Shown: positions 1-9,473, counted from the first letter of the stretch. The stretch: 64,000 bases of DNA from Taklimakanibacter deserti (GCA_003574785.1 QORU01000001.1:372001-436000), one strand, 5' to 3'. Numbers and translations are program-made. The notes: generated by a model not told the origin, from the sequence alone.

Positions 1-719
1 ACGGCGCCATCGGCATCCATGTCGATCCCTATACGCCCTCAGGCAAGATCGCCGTCGGCAGCGGACCCTATACGCTCGCTTCCGACATCTTCGATGCGGT
101 CGTCACCGGCACTTCCGCCCACGCGGCGAAGCCGTCGGAAGGGGTCGATGCGATCGTCGCCGCCTGCGCCATGGTCACCGAGATCCAGAAGATCGTGGCG
201 CGCGAGACCGATCCCTATGATCCGCTGGTGGTCTCGATCACCGGCATCGAGGGTGGCGGCGCCTATAATGTCATTGCCGACAAGGTGCATCTCAAGGGCA
301 CGATCCGCAGCGGCAGCGAGGCGACGAGGCAGCGAGCGCAACGCCGCCTTGGCGAGATCTTGCGGGGCGTGGCGCTAAGCCACCAGGTGCACGTCGATCT
401 CAAGATCGTGAGAGGCGAGCCGCCGGTGGTGAATGACGCGGAGCTCACCCAGATCGTCAGCGAAAGTGCCGCCGCCTCTTTCGGAGAGACGAATGTGCTC
501 AAGGCGCCAGGCTGGACGGCGGCGGATGATTTCGGCTTCTACAGCGAGAAGCGTCCGTCGGTCTATTTCCGTCTCGGCATCCGCAGCGAAGACAAAGGAT
601 CGGTCTATCCGCTCCACCACCCGAAATTCCGCGTCGATGAGGCGGCCCTTCCGGTGGGCGCCGTGACCCTGGTCGCGGCGGCGAAGCGCTTTTTGAGCAC
701 CGGCGACCGCGACGGCTAA
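1..719 (+). CDS. M20-family amidohydrolase, C-terminal part (5' end outside window)
   Basis: The reading frame is open from base 3 to TAA at 717-719 and has no start in the window, so only about 238 C-terminal residues are present. The visible part contains the lid/dimerisation region of M20D amidohydrolases (motif GTSAHAAKPSEG, then SITGIEGGGAYNVIADKV and LKGTIRSG) and a C-terminal catalytic segment. Proteins of this family hydrolyse N-acyl amino acids or amino-acid amides (hippurate or IAA-amino-acid hydrolase type) with a binuclear metal centre. The substrate here is not readable. It precedes the dipeptide-type importer operon by 146 bp, but a hairpin and two operator-like sites lie between, so co-transcription is not implied. 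Confidence 0.85.
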   Translation, partial: GAIGIHVDPYTPSGKIAVGSGPYTLASDIFDAVVTGTSAHAAKPSEGVDAIVAACAMVTEIQKIVARETDPYDPLVVSITGIEGGGAYNVIADKVHLKGTIRSGSEATRQRAQRRLGEILRGVALSHQVHVDLKIVRGEPPVVNDAELTQIVSESAAASFGETNVLKAPGWTAADDFGFYSEKRPSVYFRLGIRSEDKGSVYPLHHPKFRVDEAALPVGAVTLVAAAKRFLSTGDRDG

Positions 720-754
720 GCGTCGGTCTTCACGTTTCACTCTCAGGCTTACGG

Positions 755-784
755 TCATCCCGGCGAGATTTCTCGCCGGGATGA
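755..784. terminator. Perfect 14-bp hairpin after the amidohydrolase gene
   Basis: Bases 755-768 and 771-784 are perfect reverse complements separated by two bases (arm TCATCCCGGCGAGA). No strong T-run follows, so this is either a weak terminator for the upstream gene or one copy of an intergenic palindromic repeat. Confidence 0.55.
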
Positions 785-794
785 TGGATTCTCT

Positions 795-840
795 ATTGCC
801 TAGACAATAAAAATCGCTTACGCTTTATTGTATAGACAAT
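795..840. promoter_or_regulatory. Two operator-like palindromes before the peptide importer operon
   Basis: Two related 14-bp near-palindromes, ATTGCCTAGACAAT at 795-808 and ATTGTATAGACAAT at 827-840, lie 32 bp apart centre to centre (about three helical turns) just upstream of the gene starting at 866. A similar half-conserved copy, ATTGTCTACACATA, lies at 9474-9487 directly before the GntR/UTRA regulator gene. I infer that this regulator binds all three sites and controls both the importer and itself. Confidence 0.6.
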
Positions 841-865
841 AAGAACAACCTGGAGGGAACCGCCA

Positions 866-2446
866 ATGACTGCGTCGCGACGCATATTTCTGAAAGGCAT
901 GCTGGCAGCGCCTGCTGCTCTGTCGACTTTTCCGCTCGCTTCCGTTCTGGCCGAGGCCGCCGCCGGCAATGCCCTGACGGTCGCGATCGTGAAGCCGGCC
1001 GGCGATCTCAATCCGCATAAATATGCCGGCCTCTGGGGCGTGCAGGATCTCATGTTCGAGCCCTTGATCCGCTATGGCAAGAATGGCGAGATGCTGCCCT
1101 GCCTCGCGACCGAATGGAGCCTCGAGGAGGGCGGCAAGCGCTTCCGGCTCAAGCTGCGCCAGGGCGTCACCTTCCAGGACGGGACGCCGTGGAACGCCGA
1201 GGCGCTCATGTGGAATCTCGACCGCTGGATCGGCAAGGACGCGCAGAACTGGATGAACAGCTCACGCGCCTACCAGTCCAAGAAGATCATCGACGACCAC
1301 ACGGTCGAGATCGAGTTCAAGGAGCCGGTGCTGGGCCTGCTCTATGAGTTTTCCTTCATCCGGCCGAGCCGCTTCCTCAGCCCCAAATCCGTCGACAAGG
1401 ACGGCAATTATCAATCACCGGTCGGCACCGGCCCATGGATCCAGGAAAGCTCCGGCAATGACGGCAGCTCGTTCCGCCGCTTCGACAGCTATTGGGGCGA
1501 GAAGCCGTCCTTCGAACGGCTCGAGCTCAAGGTCCTCCCCGATTCGCGCAGCCGCATGGCAGCACTCCGGGCGGGCGAGATCGATCTCACCGGCGGCGAC
1601 TTCCTGGCACCGCTCACCGCCAATGAAGCGATGACGCTCAAGAATGCCGGCATCGACGTGACGGTCGAGACCGGGACGACGACCATCGTGCTCGGCTTCA
1701 ATCCCGACCGCAACGAGGCGTTGAAGGACGCTCGCGTGCGCAAGGCGATCAATATCGGCTTCGACCGCGCGGCGATTGCGCAAGTGCTGTATCAGGGATT
1801 GGCGCAGCCCGCCGGCAATCTCTATGCCGAGACCGTGCCCATGGCCGGCAAGCGCTTCGCCGTCCCGGCACGCGATGTCGAGGCGGCCAAGGCCTTCCTC
1901 GATGAAGCGGGCTGGAAGGGCGATGCGATCCGCGAGAAGGACGGTAAGCCGCTCGCCATCGAGATCGTCGCCAGCGAGGAACAGATCGCCGGATCGCGCG
2001 CCGTGGCCGAGGTCATGCAGGCGCAGCTGCGCGAGATCGGCATCGATCTCACGATCCGTTCGATCGACCATGCCTCGCGCCATAGCGATATTCCGGCACG
2101 CAAATACGACATGGCCTTCTTCCTGACCTTCGGCGCGCCCTATGAGCCCTTCGGCAGCATCGTCGGCCTGTTCCTCTCGACCTATGACAATGGCGTCGAC
2201 GGCAAGCTCTATGTCGATCCCAAGAACCTGGACCCACTGGTCACAGCGGTCATGCAGGCTTCGGAGGCCAATATCGAGAGCGCGCTGCAGAACATCTATG
2301 GCTGGTTGCATGACGAGACAGCCATCGCGCCCTTGCTCTATGTGCCCTCGATGTGGGCGCATTCGCTGCGGGTGAAAGGCTTTGTCCCGCCGGCGACCGA
2401 GTATGACCTGCCCTATGAAGGGATCACCTTGAGCGAGCAGGGCTAG
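866..2446 (+). CDS. Peptide/nickel-type ABC transporter substrate-binding protein (family 5)
   Basis: This 526-residue secreted solute-binding protein captures peptides or similar ligands in the periplasm for the permease encoded next door. The N-terminus has a twin-arginine-like signal (SRRIFLKG followed by a hydrophobic Ala-rich stretch). The start at 866 has a strong GGAGGG ribosome site at 852-857. The body has SBP_bac_5 features, including DLNPHKYAGLWGVQDLMFEPLI near residue 50 and RLKLRQGVTFQDGTPWNAE around residue 95. It is the first gene of a five-cistron operon: binding protein, two permeases and two ATPases, followed by an aminotransferase. Two GntR-type operator candidates lie directly upstream. 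Ligand identity cannot be read from sequence. Confidence 0.9.
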   Translation: MTASRRIFLKGMLAAPAALSTFPLASVLAEAAAGNALTVAIVKPAGDLNPHKYAGLWGVQDLMFEPLIRYGKNGEMLPCLATEWSLEEGGKRFRLKLRQGVTFQDGTPWNAEALMWNLDRWIGKDAQNWMNSSRAYQSKKIIDDHTVEIEFKEPVLGLLYEFSFIRPSRFLSPKSVDKDGNYQSPVGTGPWIQESSGNDGSSFRRFDSYWGEKPSFERLELKVLPDSRSRMAALRAGEIDLTGGDFLAPLTANEAMTLKNAGIDVTVETGTTTIVLGFNPDRNEALKDARVRKAINIGFDRAAIAQVLYQGLAQPAGNLYAETVPMAGKRFAVPARDVEAAKAFLDEAGWKGDAIREKDGKPLAIEIVASEEQIAGSRAVAEVMQAQLREIGIDLTIRSIDHASRHSDIPARKYDMAFFLTFGAPYEPFGSIVGLFLSTYDNGVDGKLYVDPKNLDPLVTAVMQASEANIESALQNIYGWLHDETAIAPLLYVPSMWAHSLRVKGFVPPATEYDLPYEGITLSEQG

Positions 2447-2448
2447 TC

Positions 2449-3384
2449 ATGCTCGCTTTGGTCTCGCGCCGGGTCCGCAATTCATTCGTCCTGCTGATCC
2501 TGGCGACGCTCCTCTGCTTCACGCTGGTCGTCTCGGCGCCGGGCAATATCGCGGTGCTCATCGCGGAATTGCGCTCGCCCAATGCCAGCTTTGCCGACAT
2601 CCAGAAGATCGAGGAGGAGCTCGGGCTCAACGACCCCATACCGGTGCGCTATGCCGGCTGGCTCAAGGACGCGCTCACCGGCAATCTCGGCATTTCCTAC
2701 AAGACCGGTGAAGAGGTGGGGCCGGCGCTGGCGAGCCGCCTCCCGGTGACCGCCATGCTGGTAGCGGGCGGCGCCAGCGTCGCCTTGCTCTTGAGCCTCG
2801 TCTTCGGCTTCGCCGGCGCCATGTGGCCCAGGCAATGGCCGGACGTATTGGGGCGCCTTGTCGCCTTGCTCGGCGCCTCGATGCCGTCCTTCTTCGTCGG
2901 CGCGCTTCTGATCTATGGGCTCGCTGTCGAATTGCGCTTGGTACCGACCTTCGGCCTTGCCGGGCCCTCGAGCTGGATATTGCCCTGGCTCACCATCGGG
3001 CTCCTGCCGGCCGCCGTGCTGAGCCGCGTCGTGAGAGTAGGGCTCGAAGAGGCGATGGCGCGGCCCTTCGCGCTCACCGCCGTCGCCAAGGGCCTCACGC
3101 GCCGCGCCATCCTCTTCCGCGATGCGCTGCCCAATATCGCGCCCACATACATCAATGCGCTCGGCGCCCAGACCGGCGTCATGGTGGTGGGCGCCGTCGT
3201 GGTCGAGCCGCTCTTCGCCTGGCATGGCGTCGGCGACCTGTTCCTCACCGGCATCCGCTTCCGCGACTTCATGGTCGTGCAGGCCTGTCTCCTGATCTTC
3301 ATCTCCTTCTTCATCCTGCTCAATCTCATGGTCGATATCGGCATGATCTTCACCGACCCCAAGCTCAGGCGGCAAGGAAGCTGA
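2449..3384 (+). CDS. Dipeptide-type ABC transporter permease (DppB-like)
   Basis: This 311-residue inner-membrane permease belongs to the binding-protein-dependent transport family. It begins two bases after the stop of the binding protein. A first membrane helix at about residues 10-30 is followed by the periplasmic segment typical of DppB/OppB proteins (IEEELGLNDPIPVRYAGWLKD), then five further hydrophobic segments. The EAA-like loop near the C-terminal third (VVRVGLEEAMARPFALTAVAKGLTRR) is where the ATPase docks. Length and topology are normal for the family. It pairs with the DppC-like product of the next gene. Confidence 0.9.
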   Translation: MLALVSRRVRNSFVLLILATLLCFTLVVSAPGNIAVLIAELRSPNASFADIQKIEEELGLNDPIPVRYAGWLKDALTGNLGISYKTGEEVGPALASRLPVTAMLVAGGASVALLLSLVFGFAGAMWPRQWPDVLGRLVALLGASMPSFFVGALLIYGLAVELRLVPTFGLAGPSSWILPWLTIGLLPAAVLSRVVRVGLEEAMARPFALTAVAKGLTRRAILFRDALPNIAPTYINALGAQTGVMVVGAVVVEPLFAWHGVGDLFLTGIRFRDFMVVQACLLIFISFFILLNLMVDIGMIFTDPKLRRQGS

Positions 3385-3386
3385 CA

Positions 3387-4277
3387 ATGAAATCCTTGCG
3401 CGATCTCCTCTCTTTCATTGCGGGCATGCCGAAGCTCGCGGTCGGCGCGGTCCTGGTCTTCGTCTTCCTCGGCGTCTTTGCCCCGTGGCTGACGCCGCAT
3501 GATCCCAATGCGCAGAATCTGCTCGCGGTCAATCAGGGTCCGGCCCTTGCCCATTGGCTCGGCACCGATCATCTCGGCCGCGACACGCTGAGCCGCATCA
3601 TTGCCGCGGCCCGCACCTCGGTCGTCGGCATGAGCCTCGTCCTCATCCTTGCCCTGTCGGTCGGCGTCACCATCGGTACCATCGCCGGCTATCGCCGCGG
3701 CTGGGTTGAGGAAGGTCTGATGCGCATCGTCGATGTCGGTCTCGCCATGCCGAGCCTCATCGTGGCGCTCGCCGTCATCGGCATATTCGGCACCGGCTAT
3801 TGGAACATGATCCTGGCCCTGGCGCTTGCCTGGTGGCCGGGCAGCGCCCGCATCAGCCGCGCCGTCGCCGTCAATGTGATGAACCGGCCGCATATCGAGT
3901 CGCTGAAAGTGCTAGGCGCCAGTCCCTGGCGCATCTATTTCCGCCATCTCTTGCCGGCGACGCTGGGCGCCGTCCTCGTCTACGCCACCGCGGACGCAGG
4001 TGCGGTGGCGCTCGCCATCGCCACGCTGAGCTTCCTCGGCCTCGGCATCCAGCCGCCGACGCCGGAATGGGGCCAGATGCTGGTCGATGCGCTGCCCTAT
4101 CTCGAATCCTCGCCGCGCCAGGTCATCCTGCCGGGCCTCGCTCTGACCGGCGTGGTGATCGGCTTCAATCTCTTAGGCGAAGCCGTGGCGCTCAACCGCG
4201 TGCCGACGCCGCTGCCGGCGAAGATCCTGCGTCTCAGACAAGCGACGGCAGCCCTCTGGGCGAAGGAGGCCGCATGA
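3387..4277 (+). CDS. Dipeptide-type ABC transporter permease (DppC-like)
   Basis: The 296-residue second permease subunit starts at ATG 3387, two bases after the upstream stop. The frame is open far upstream, but that part overlaps the previous permease and is not used. Family marks are the N-terminal helix followed by PHDPNAQNL and HWLGTDHLGRDTLSRI, the signature of DppC/OppC subunits. Its EAA loop reads NRPHIESLKVLGASPWRIYFRHLLP. The stop overlaps the next start (ATGA at 4274-4277), indicating translational coupling with the ATPase gene. Confidence 0.9.
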   Translation: MKSLRDLLSFIAGMPKLAVGAVLVFVFLGVFAPWLTPHDPNAQNLLAVNQGPALAHWLGTDHLGRDTLSRIIAAARTSVVGMSLVLILALSVGVTIGTIAGYRRGWVEEGLMRIVDVGLAMPSLIVALAVIGIFGTGYWNMILALALAWWPGSARISRAVAVNVMNRPHIESLKVLGASPWRIYFRHLLPATLGAVLVYATADAGAVALAIATLSFLGLGIQPPTPEWGQMLVDALPYLESSPRQVILPGLALTGVVIGFNLLGEAVALNRVPTPLPAKILRLRQATAALWAKEAA

Positions 4278-5281
4278 GCGCGTCCTCGCCGATCCTTGCC
4301 GTCAACGATCTCTCCATCGATCTCTTCACCCTGCATGCCGGCGTGCGTCCGGTCGACAAGGTGAGCTACTCGGTCGCCGCCGGCGAAACACTCGCCATTG
4401 TCGGCGAAAGCGGCAGCGGCAAGACGGTGCTCAATTTCTTCCCGCTGGGCCTGATGCCTTTGGGTGTCAGCGTCAGCATCACGGGCTCGATCCGTTTCGA
4501 CGGCAAGGAACTCGTCGGGGCAGGGGAGGGGCTGCTGCGCAAATTGCGCGGCGGTTCGATCGGCGTGATCTTCCAGGATCCGATGAGCGCTCTCAATCCG
4601 GCGCGGACCATTTGCCGGCAGATCGCCGAGGTGGCCGAACTGCATCTCGGCCTGTCCGCCATGCAGGCGGAAGCACGCGCGCTCGATCTCCTCAAGATGG
4701 TGCGGATGTCCGATCCCGAGGCACGCCTCAGGCAGTATCCGCATGAATTGTCGGGCGGCTTGCGCCAAAGAGTCATGATCGCGATCGCCATCGCCGCCGA
4801 GCCCAAGCTCCTGATCGCGGATGAGCCGACGACGGCGCTCGATGTCACGGTGCAGGCGCAGATCATTTCCCTGCTCAGGGACCTGCAGAAGCGCTTGAAC
4901 ATGGCGATGGTGCTGATCACCCATGACATGGGCGTGGTGGCCGGCATCGCGGCAAGGGTTGCCGTCATGTATGCCGGACGGGTTATGGAATATGGCCCGG
5001 CCGCGACCGTGCTGACCGAACCCCGGCATCCCTATACGAGGGGACTCATCGACGCGATCCCGCGCGTCGACGACATGCCGGGCACTCCATTCCGCGGCCT
5101 GCCGGGATCGCCACCGGTGCTCAGCGCGCCGATCAAGGGTTGCGCTTTCGCATCCCGCTGCCGCCATGCGGTGGAGACGTGCCAGACGGCAAGGCCGCCG
5201 CTCGCGGCGACGAATGACCGGCATGTGCTGGCGGCCTGTCCGGTCGTGAACGGCAACAGCGAGGTGCTCTATGCCGGCTGA
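4274..5281 (+). CDS. Oligopeptide/dipeptide ABC transporter ATPase (DppD-like)
   Basis: This 335-residue cytoplasmic ATPase powers the importer. Visible motifs are Walker A GESGSGKT near residue 47, signature LSGGLRQRVMIA, Walker B LLIADEPTTALD and the H-loop ITHDM. The C-terminus has the oligo_HPY extension with cysteines that accompanies DppD/OppD ATPases (GCAFASRC). ATG 4274 overlaps the stop of the permease. The gene itself overlaps the following ATPase by 11 bp. DppD/DppF pairs act as a heterodimer. Confidence 0.9.
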   Translation: MSASSPILAVNDLSIDLFTLHAGVRPVDKVSYSVAAGETLAIVGESGSGKTVLNFFPLGLMPLGVSVSITGSIRFDGKELVGAGEGLLRKLRGGSIGVIFQDPMSALNPARTICRQIAEVAELHLGLSAMQAEARALDLLKMVRMSDPEARLRQYPHELSGGLRQRVMIAIAIAAEPKLLIADEPTTALDVTVQAQIISLLRDLQKRLNMAMVLITHDMGVVAGIAARVAVMYAGRVMEYGPAATVLTEPRHPYTRGLIDAIPRVDDMPGTPFRGLPGSPPVLSAPIKGCAFASRCRHAVETCQTARPPLAATNDRHVLAACPVVNGNSEVLYAG

Positions 5282-6287
5282 CACAGCTTTATTGCGGGTG
5301 GAGAATCTCGTCACCCGGTTCAAGAGCGTCGAGCGCGGCAAATGGGTCAAGGCGGTCGATGACGTCAGCATCCATCTCAATGCTGGCGAGATCGTCGGGC
5401 TTGTGGGCGAATCGGGTTGCGGGAAGTCGACGCTCGGCCGCTCGATCGTCGGCCTGGAGCGGCCGCAAAGCGGACGCGTGCTGCTCGATGGCATCGATCT
5501 CGGCACACTCAGCGGAAAACATCTGCGCGAGACCCGGCGCGCCATCCAATATGTTTTCCAGGACCCTTACGCGTCGCTCAACGACCGCCAGACGATCGGC
5601 GAGGCGATTGCCGAAGCGCTCGCCATCCACGGCATCGCCGACAGGGAAGAGCAGCGCCGGCGCATCCTGCGCCTCCTCGACCAGGTGGGATTGCCCGCCA
5701 TGCTGGCCGAGCGCTATCCACGCGAATTGTCGGGCGGTCAGCGCCAGCGCGTCGCCATCGCGCGCTCGCTCGCGGTCGAACCGCGCGTGCTCATCTGCGA
5801 CGAGCCGGTGAGCGCGCTCGATCTCTCGGTCAGGGCTCAGGTGATGAACCTGTTCCTGAACCTGCAGAAGGAATTAGGCGTCGCCTGCCTGTTCATCGCC
5901 CATGATCTCGCTTTGGTGCGCCAGGCGGCGTCGCGCGTCTATGTCATGTATCTCGGCAAGGTCATCGAGGAGGGAAGCTCGCTCGACGTCTATACGCGGC
6001 CCGGCCATCCCTATACATCGGCTTTGCTCGCCTCGGTGCCGAGCGCCGATCCCAGGATCGAAGCCACGCGCGAGGCACCGGCGCTCAAGGGCGACATACC
6101 GAGCCCGACCAATCCGCCCTCCGGTTGCCGGTTCCGCACCCGCTGCCCGCAGGCCATGGAGATATGCGCGCGAGCTGCGCCCGAGGCCGTTGCGCTATCC
6201 GCCGGCCACAGCGCGGCCTGCGTCATCGCCGAACAGATTTACAGAGGCGAAGTGATCGCGAGGCCACGCCTGCGCGAAGCCGTTTGA
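5271..6287 (+). CDS. Oligopeptide/dipeptide ABC transporter ATPase (DppF-like)
   Basis: This is the second ATPase subunit, 338 residues. Walker A is GESGCGKST, the signature LSGGQRQRVAIAR, and Walker B VLICDEPVSALD. The C-terminal oligo_HPY segment contains GCRFRTRCP. It overlaps the preceding DppD-like gene by 11 bp, as is common for these pairs. The partner permeases and binding protein are immediately upstream, so the importer is complete. Confidence 0.9.
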   Translation: MPADTALLRVENLVTRFKSVERGKWVKAVDDVSIHLNAGEIVGLVGESGCGKSTLGRSIVGLERPQSGRVLLDGIDLGTLSGKHLRETRRAIQYVFQDPYASLNDRQTIGEAIAEALAIHGIADREEQRRRILRLLDQVGLPAMLAERYPRELSGGQRQRVAIARSLAVEPRVLICDEPVSALDLSVRAQVMNLFLNLQKELGVACLFIAHDLALVRQAASRVYVMYLGKVIEEGSSLDVYTRPGHPYTSALLASVPSADPRIEATREAPALKGDIPSPTNPPSGCRFRTRCPQAMEICARAAPEAVALSAGHSAACVIAEQIYRGEVIARPRLREAV

Positions 6288-6320
6288 ACTCGATATCGTT
6301 GACGACCGGGAGGCTTGATC

Positions 6321-7544
6321 GTGTTTTCGAAGAATGACATCGCCGAGGCCCGCGCGCTCAAGAATGCGCCGGATGATGAGACTTATTGGAGCACGGTCAG
6401 GGCGCTGATGCAGCCCATGTATACCCACACCCAGCTCGTCAATACGCGCCGGGGGGCGGCACCCGTCCAGGTCCGCGAGCGCGTCAAGTCGCTGGTCGAT
6501 CTGTCGCTCTCTTATGAGCTCGATGAATATGAGCCGTTCCGGGAGCTCAAGGAGAGCGGGTCTTCGATCCGCATCCGCCGGTCGCTTGCCGATTATTTCG
6601 GTGCCGGGGCGGATGAGATCGCGCTCACCCGCAATACCATGGAAGGCATCGCCACCATCCTCAACGGCATTCCGCTCAAGGCCGGGGACGAGGTCATTGC
6701 CACGAACTTCTGCTATGACTCAAATCTTGCCATCTTGCGCCAGCGCGCCAGGCGCGACGGCATTGTGGTGAAGCTCGCCAACCTGCCTTTTGGCCGCGGC
6801 AGCGATGAAGACGTCATCGCGGCCTTCGAAGCGCAGATCAGCGAGCGAACGCGCCTCATCACTTACCCGCATATCGTCGCGCGCACCGGCCAGGTCCTGC
6901 CGGCCGTCAAGCTGTCGAACCTGGCGCGCGCCAAAGGCATCTTCCACTTCATCGACGGGGCGCATTCGGCCGGTCATATTTCACTCGGCCTCGGGGAACT
7001 CGGCTGCGATGCTTTCGCCACCAGCCTGCATAAATGGATGTTCGGGCCGCGCGGCACGGGCTTCCTCTATGTGAGGCGCGAGCGGATCGCCGACATCTGG
7101 CCGCTGTGGGCGAGCTGGTCGAACAAGCCGGTCGATTCTATCGAGAAGTTCGAGGAGGTCGGCACGGTCTTCAAGGCCTTGCCGGCGGCCATTCCCGATG
7201 CGCTCGATTTCAATCTCGCGATCGGCCAGGAAGAAAAGTCGGCGCGGTTGCGCTATTTGCGTGAGCGTTGGGTCGCACCGCTGAGCGCCCATGAGAGAGT
7301 GAGGATCCTGACCGACATCCAGGCCAAGCCCGGTACCGGCTTCGGCGCCTTCACGGTCGATGGACTGGAGAACAAGGCCTTCACCAAGCTCCTGTTCGAC
7401 GAGTTCAAGATCCACGTGCTGGCCTTCGAGATGGAGGAGGACCCATCGCTCAAAGGCATCCATGTGTCGCCTAGCCTGTCGAACAGCATCGAAGAAGTCG
7501 ACCGTTTTGTCGAAGCGGCCTTCACGATCCTCGATCGTGGCTAA
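6321..7544 (+). CDS. PLP-dependent aminotransferase class V family protein
   Basis: About 407 residues with the class-V fold shared by isopenicillin-N epimerases and cysteine-desulfurase-like enzymes. The PLP lysine lies in SLHKWMFGPRGTGF near residue 235, and the cofactor-phosphate region in IDGAHSAGH. GTG 6321 is chosen because the GGGAGG site at 6308-6313 is seven bases away. TTG 6315 in the same frame is almost on top of that site. The gene follows the importer with a 33-bp gap and is probably co-transcribed. It converges on the M24 gene, with which it overlaps by a few bases. The reaction is unknown; epimerisation, desulfuration or C-N cleavage of an imported amino compound are all possible. 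Confidence 0.8.
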   Translation: MFSKNDIAEARALKNAPDDETYWSTVRALMQPMYTHTQLVNTRRGAAPVQVRERVKSLVDLSLSYELDEYEPFRELKESGSSIRIRRSLADYFGAGADEIALTRNTMEGIATILNGIPLKAGDEVIATNFCYDSNLAILRQRARRDGIVVKLANLPFGRGSDEDVIAAFEAQISERTRLITYPHIVARTGQVLPAVKLSNLARAKGIFHFIDGAHSAGHISLGLGELGCDAFATSLHKWMFGPRGTGFLYVRRERIADIWPLWASWSNKPVDSIEKFEEVGTVFKALPAAIPDALDFNLAIGQEEKSARLRYLRERWVAPLSAHERVRILTDIQAKPGTGFGAFTVDGLENKAFTKLLFDEFKIHVLAFEMEEDPSLKGIHVSPSLSNSIEEVDRFVEAAFTILDRG

Positions 7545-8677
7545 GCGGGAATGATATAGGGCTCGCGCGGCAGGCGGGTGAAGTATTCCGCGCCGCGCTC
7601 AGTCACGAGCAAGGTGTCTTCGGTCATGACGCCGCCCCAGCCGGGCCGGTAATAGGGCGCCTCGATGCAGAACACCATGCCGGGCTCCAGCGTGACGGCA
7701 TTCGTTGCGCTGATCGTCGGATATTCATGCGACTCAATGCCGAGGCCATGGCCGACATGGTGGCGGCGGTAATCGGGAAGGCCGGCCTGGCGCACGGCGG
7801 CGACGGCGGCGTTGAAGATCGCATCGGTCGAGACGCCGGGCCTCACCAGTCTGCGCCCGGCCTCCTGGCCGGCCGACGTCGCGGCGAAGGCCAGGAGCGC
7901 ATCGGCGCGAGGCTCGCCGACAAAGGCGGTGCGCGCCGTGTCCGACCAGTAGCCGTCGAGCATGCAGCCGATATCGATGCGGACAATGCCTTGGGCCTGG
8001 AGCCGCTTCGCCGTCGGATAGGCGTCGGCAAAGGCGCTCCTTTCGCCGGCGGTGACGACGATGAAGCCGGGCAGGGCGCCTCGAGTGACGATCTCCGACG
8101 ACATGATCGCGGCGAGCTCTGCCTCGCTCATGCCGGCCTTAGCTTCAGCAAGCGCCCGGGCCAGGGCATCCTCGGTCAGCGCCGATACCTTGCGCATGAG
8201 ATCGATCTCGAGTGAGTGCTTGATGGCACGCGAGCGGCGGAAGGTGCCAGATCCATCCTGCAGTGCGAGGGTGCCAGGCAGCGCGGAGATTTCCGGCAGG
8301 CGATCATAAAACAGATGGCGCTTGCCCGGGGCAAGCCGCACGATGGCGGCGGCGAGCGCCTCGCCATATGTGCCGAACTCGGTGGCGCCGCGCGTCTTGT
8401 CGTGCTCACCGAAGAAGAATGTGCCGTAGGTGAAATAATCGGGACCATCACCCATCACCTCCCTGGCTGCCCATAGATCGGCCTTGGGGCCAATGACGAT
8501 GCTGTGCGTGGAGTCGAAGATCACGGCCATGCGCATGTGCCGGTCCGTGTCGTAACCCATGCTCTTGTAGCCGCTGCAATAGAAGACATGCTCGGGGACG
8601 GTGGCGAGGACCATGAGATCCGAGGCGCCGAGGAGATCGACCAGCCGTTTGCGGTTACGGCGCGCGAGCTCGCTCAT
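7541..8677 (-). CDS. M24-family metallopeptidase (Xaa-Pro peptidase/creatinase-like)
   Basis: A 378-residue pita-bread-fold hydrolase. The N-terminal creatinase-type domain (about residues 1-140) is followed by the catalytic domain. Metal ligands are visible as Asp in RIDIGCMLDGYWSD (two Asp), His in GHGLGIESHEYP, Glu in FCIEAPYY and Glu in MTEDTLLV. Members cleave Xaa-Pro bonds or hydrolyse small amidines and lactams. The gene shares a 4-bp ATGA-type overlap with the upstream GntR regulator gene, so regulator and hydrolase form one transcript running toward the importer operon. Role inferred: intracellular processing of the compound taken up by that importer. Confidence 0.85.
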   Translation of the reverse strand: MSELARRNRKRLVDLLGASDLMVLATVPEHVFYCSGYKSMGYDTDRHMRMAVIFDSTHSIVIGPKADLWAAREVMGDGPDYFTYGTFFFGEHDKTRGATEFGTYGEALAAAIVRLAPGKRHLFYDRLPEISALPGTLALQDGSGTFRRSRAIKHSLEIDLMRKVSALTEDALARALAEAKAGMSEAELAAIMSSEIVTRGALPGFIVVTAGERSAFADAYPTAKRLQAQGIVRIDIGCMLDGYWSDTARTAFVGEPRADALLAFAATSAGQEAGRRLVRPGVSTDAIFNAAVAAVRQAGLPDYRRHHVGHGLGIESHEYPTISATNAVTLEPGMVFCIEAPYYRPGWGGVMTEDTLLVTERGAEYFTRLPREPYIIPA

Positions 8678-9441
8678 GGCAGTGAATCGAGCGGATTGAA
8701 CTCGCCGACAAACTCATTGCGGTCGCCGGGATAGAGGAGCTTGACCCATGTCACGGGCAGCGCGTCGGCCCAGGTGCGGCGGCGCGAGACCAGCAAGGGC
8801 GCATGGGGCGGGATCTGCAATTGCCGGGCCTGCTCGGGCGTGGCGGTCTCGGCGGTGATCGAATGGCGCAGGCGCGTACAGGGCAGGCGGGCGAGGAGCC
8901 AGATATTCGGCGTCTCCGCCTCGAAATCGGCATGGACGGCATCCGGCGCCGCGTCGAGGTTAATGAATCTCTCCTCGAGGACCTCGGCCTTACCGAAGCC
9001 GCGATGGACGGCCTGCACATGCAGGATCGGCGTACCGGGCGGTACTTCCGGCCAGGCGGCGGTCTTGGGGCCGGCAACGAGGCGCGTCGTGCGCAGCACC
9101 TGGTAGCTGTATTCCTTGCCCTTCGCCTCGATCTCCTTGCGGATGTCGAGAAATCCGATGACCGCATGCGAGTCCGTCGTCTGGGCGACGAGCGTGCCTT
9201 GCTTGCGCCGGCGTTCGAGAAGCCCCGCCTCGGTGAGCTTGGAAAGCGCCTTGTTGACGGTCGCCCGTGTCGTCGAGAACCATTTGAGCAGGGTGTGCTC
9301 GGGCGGGATGCGGTGGCCGGGCGGCCAGCGCCCGCTCATGATTTCGCCACGCACGGCGCGCTCGATCTGCTTGTAGATGGGGCCGTTGCCGTCAAGCGCG
9401 ACCGTCTGATCGGGCTTTTTCTTGGGACGCTTGTTCAGCAT
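8674..9441 (-). CDS. GntR-family transcriptional regulator with UTRA domain
   Basis: 255 residues. A winged-helix GntR domain at about residues 20-85 (PIYKQIERAVRGEIMSGRW, then ALSKLTEAGLLERRRKQGT) is followed by a UTRA effector-binding domain of the HutC/FarR group. Such regulators usually repress a catabolic or uptake operon until they bind its substrate. The gene is the first of a two-gene unit with the M24 peptidase. A 14-bp site upstream (9474-9487) matches the two palindromes before the importer operon at 795-840, which supports autoregulation and control of the importer. Confidence 0.85.
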   Translation of the reverse strand: MLNKRPKKKPDQTVALDGNGPIYKQIERAVRGEIMSGRWPPGHRIPPEHTLLKWFSTTRATVNKALSKLTEAGLLERRRKQGTLVAQTTDSHAVIGFLDIRKEIEAKGKEYSYQVLRTTRLVAGPKTAAWPEVPPGTPILHVQAVHRGFGKAEVLEERFINLDAAPDAVHADFEAETPNIWLLARLPCTRLRHSITAETATPEQARQLQIPPHAPLLVSRRRTWADALPVTWVKLLYPGDRNEFVGEFNPLDSLP

Positions 9442-9473
9442 TCGAATTTCCGGATCGATGCGCTTTTCGGTTT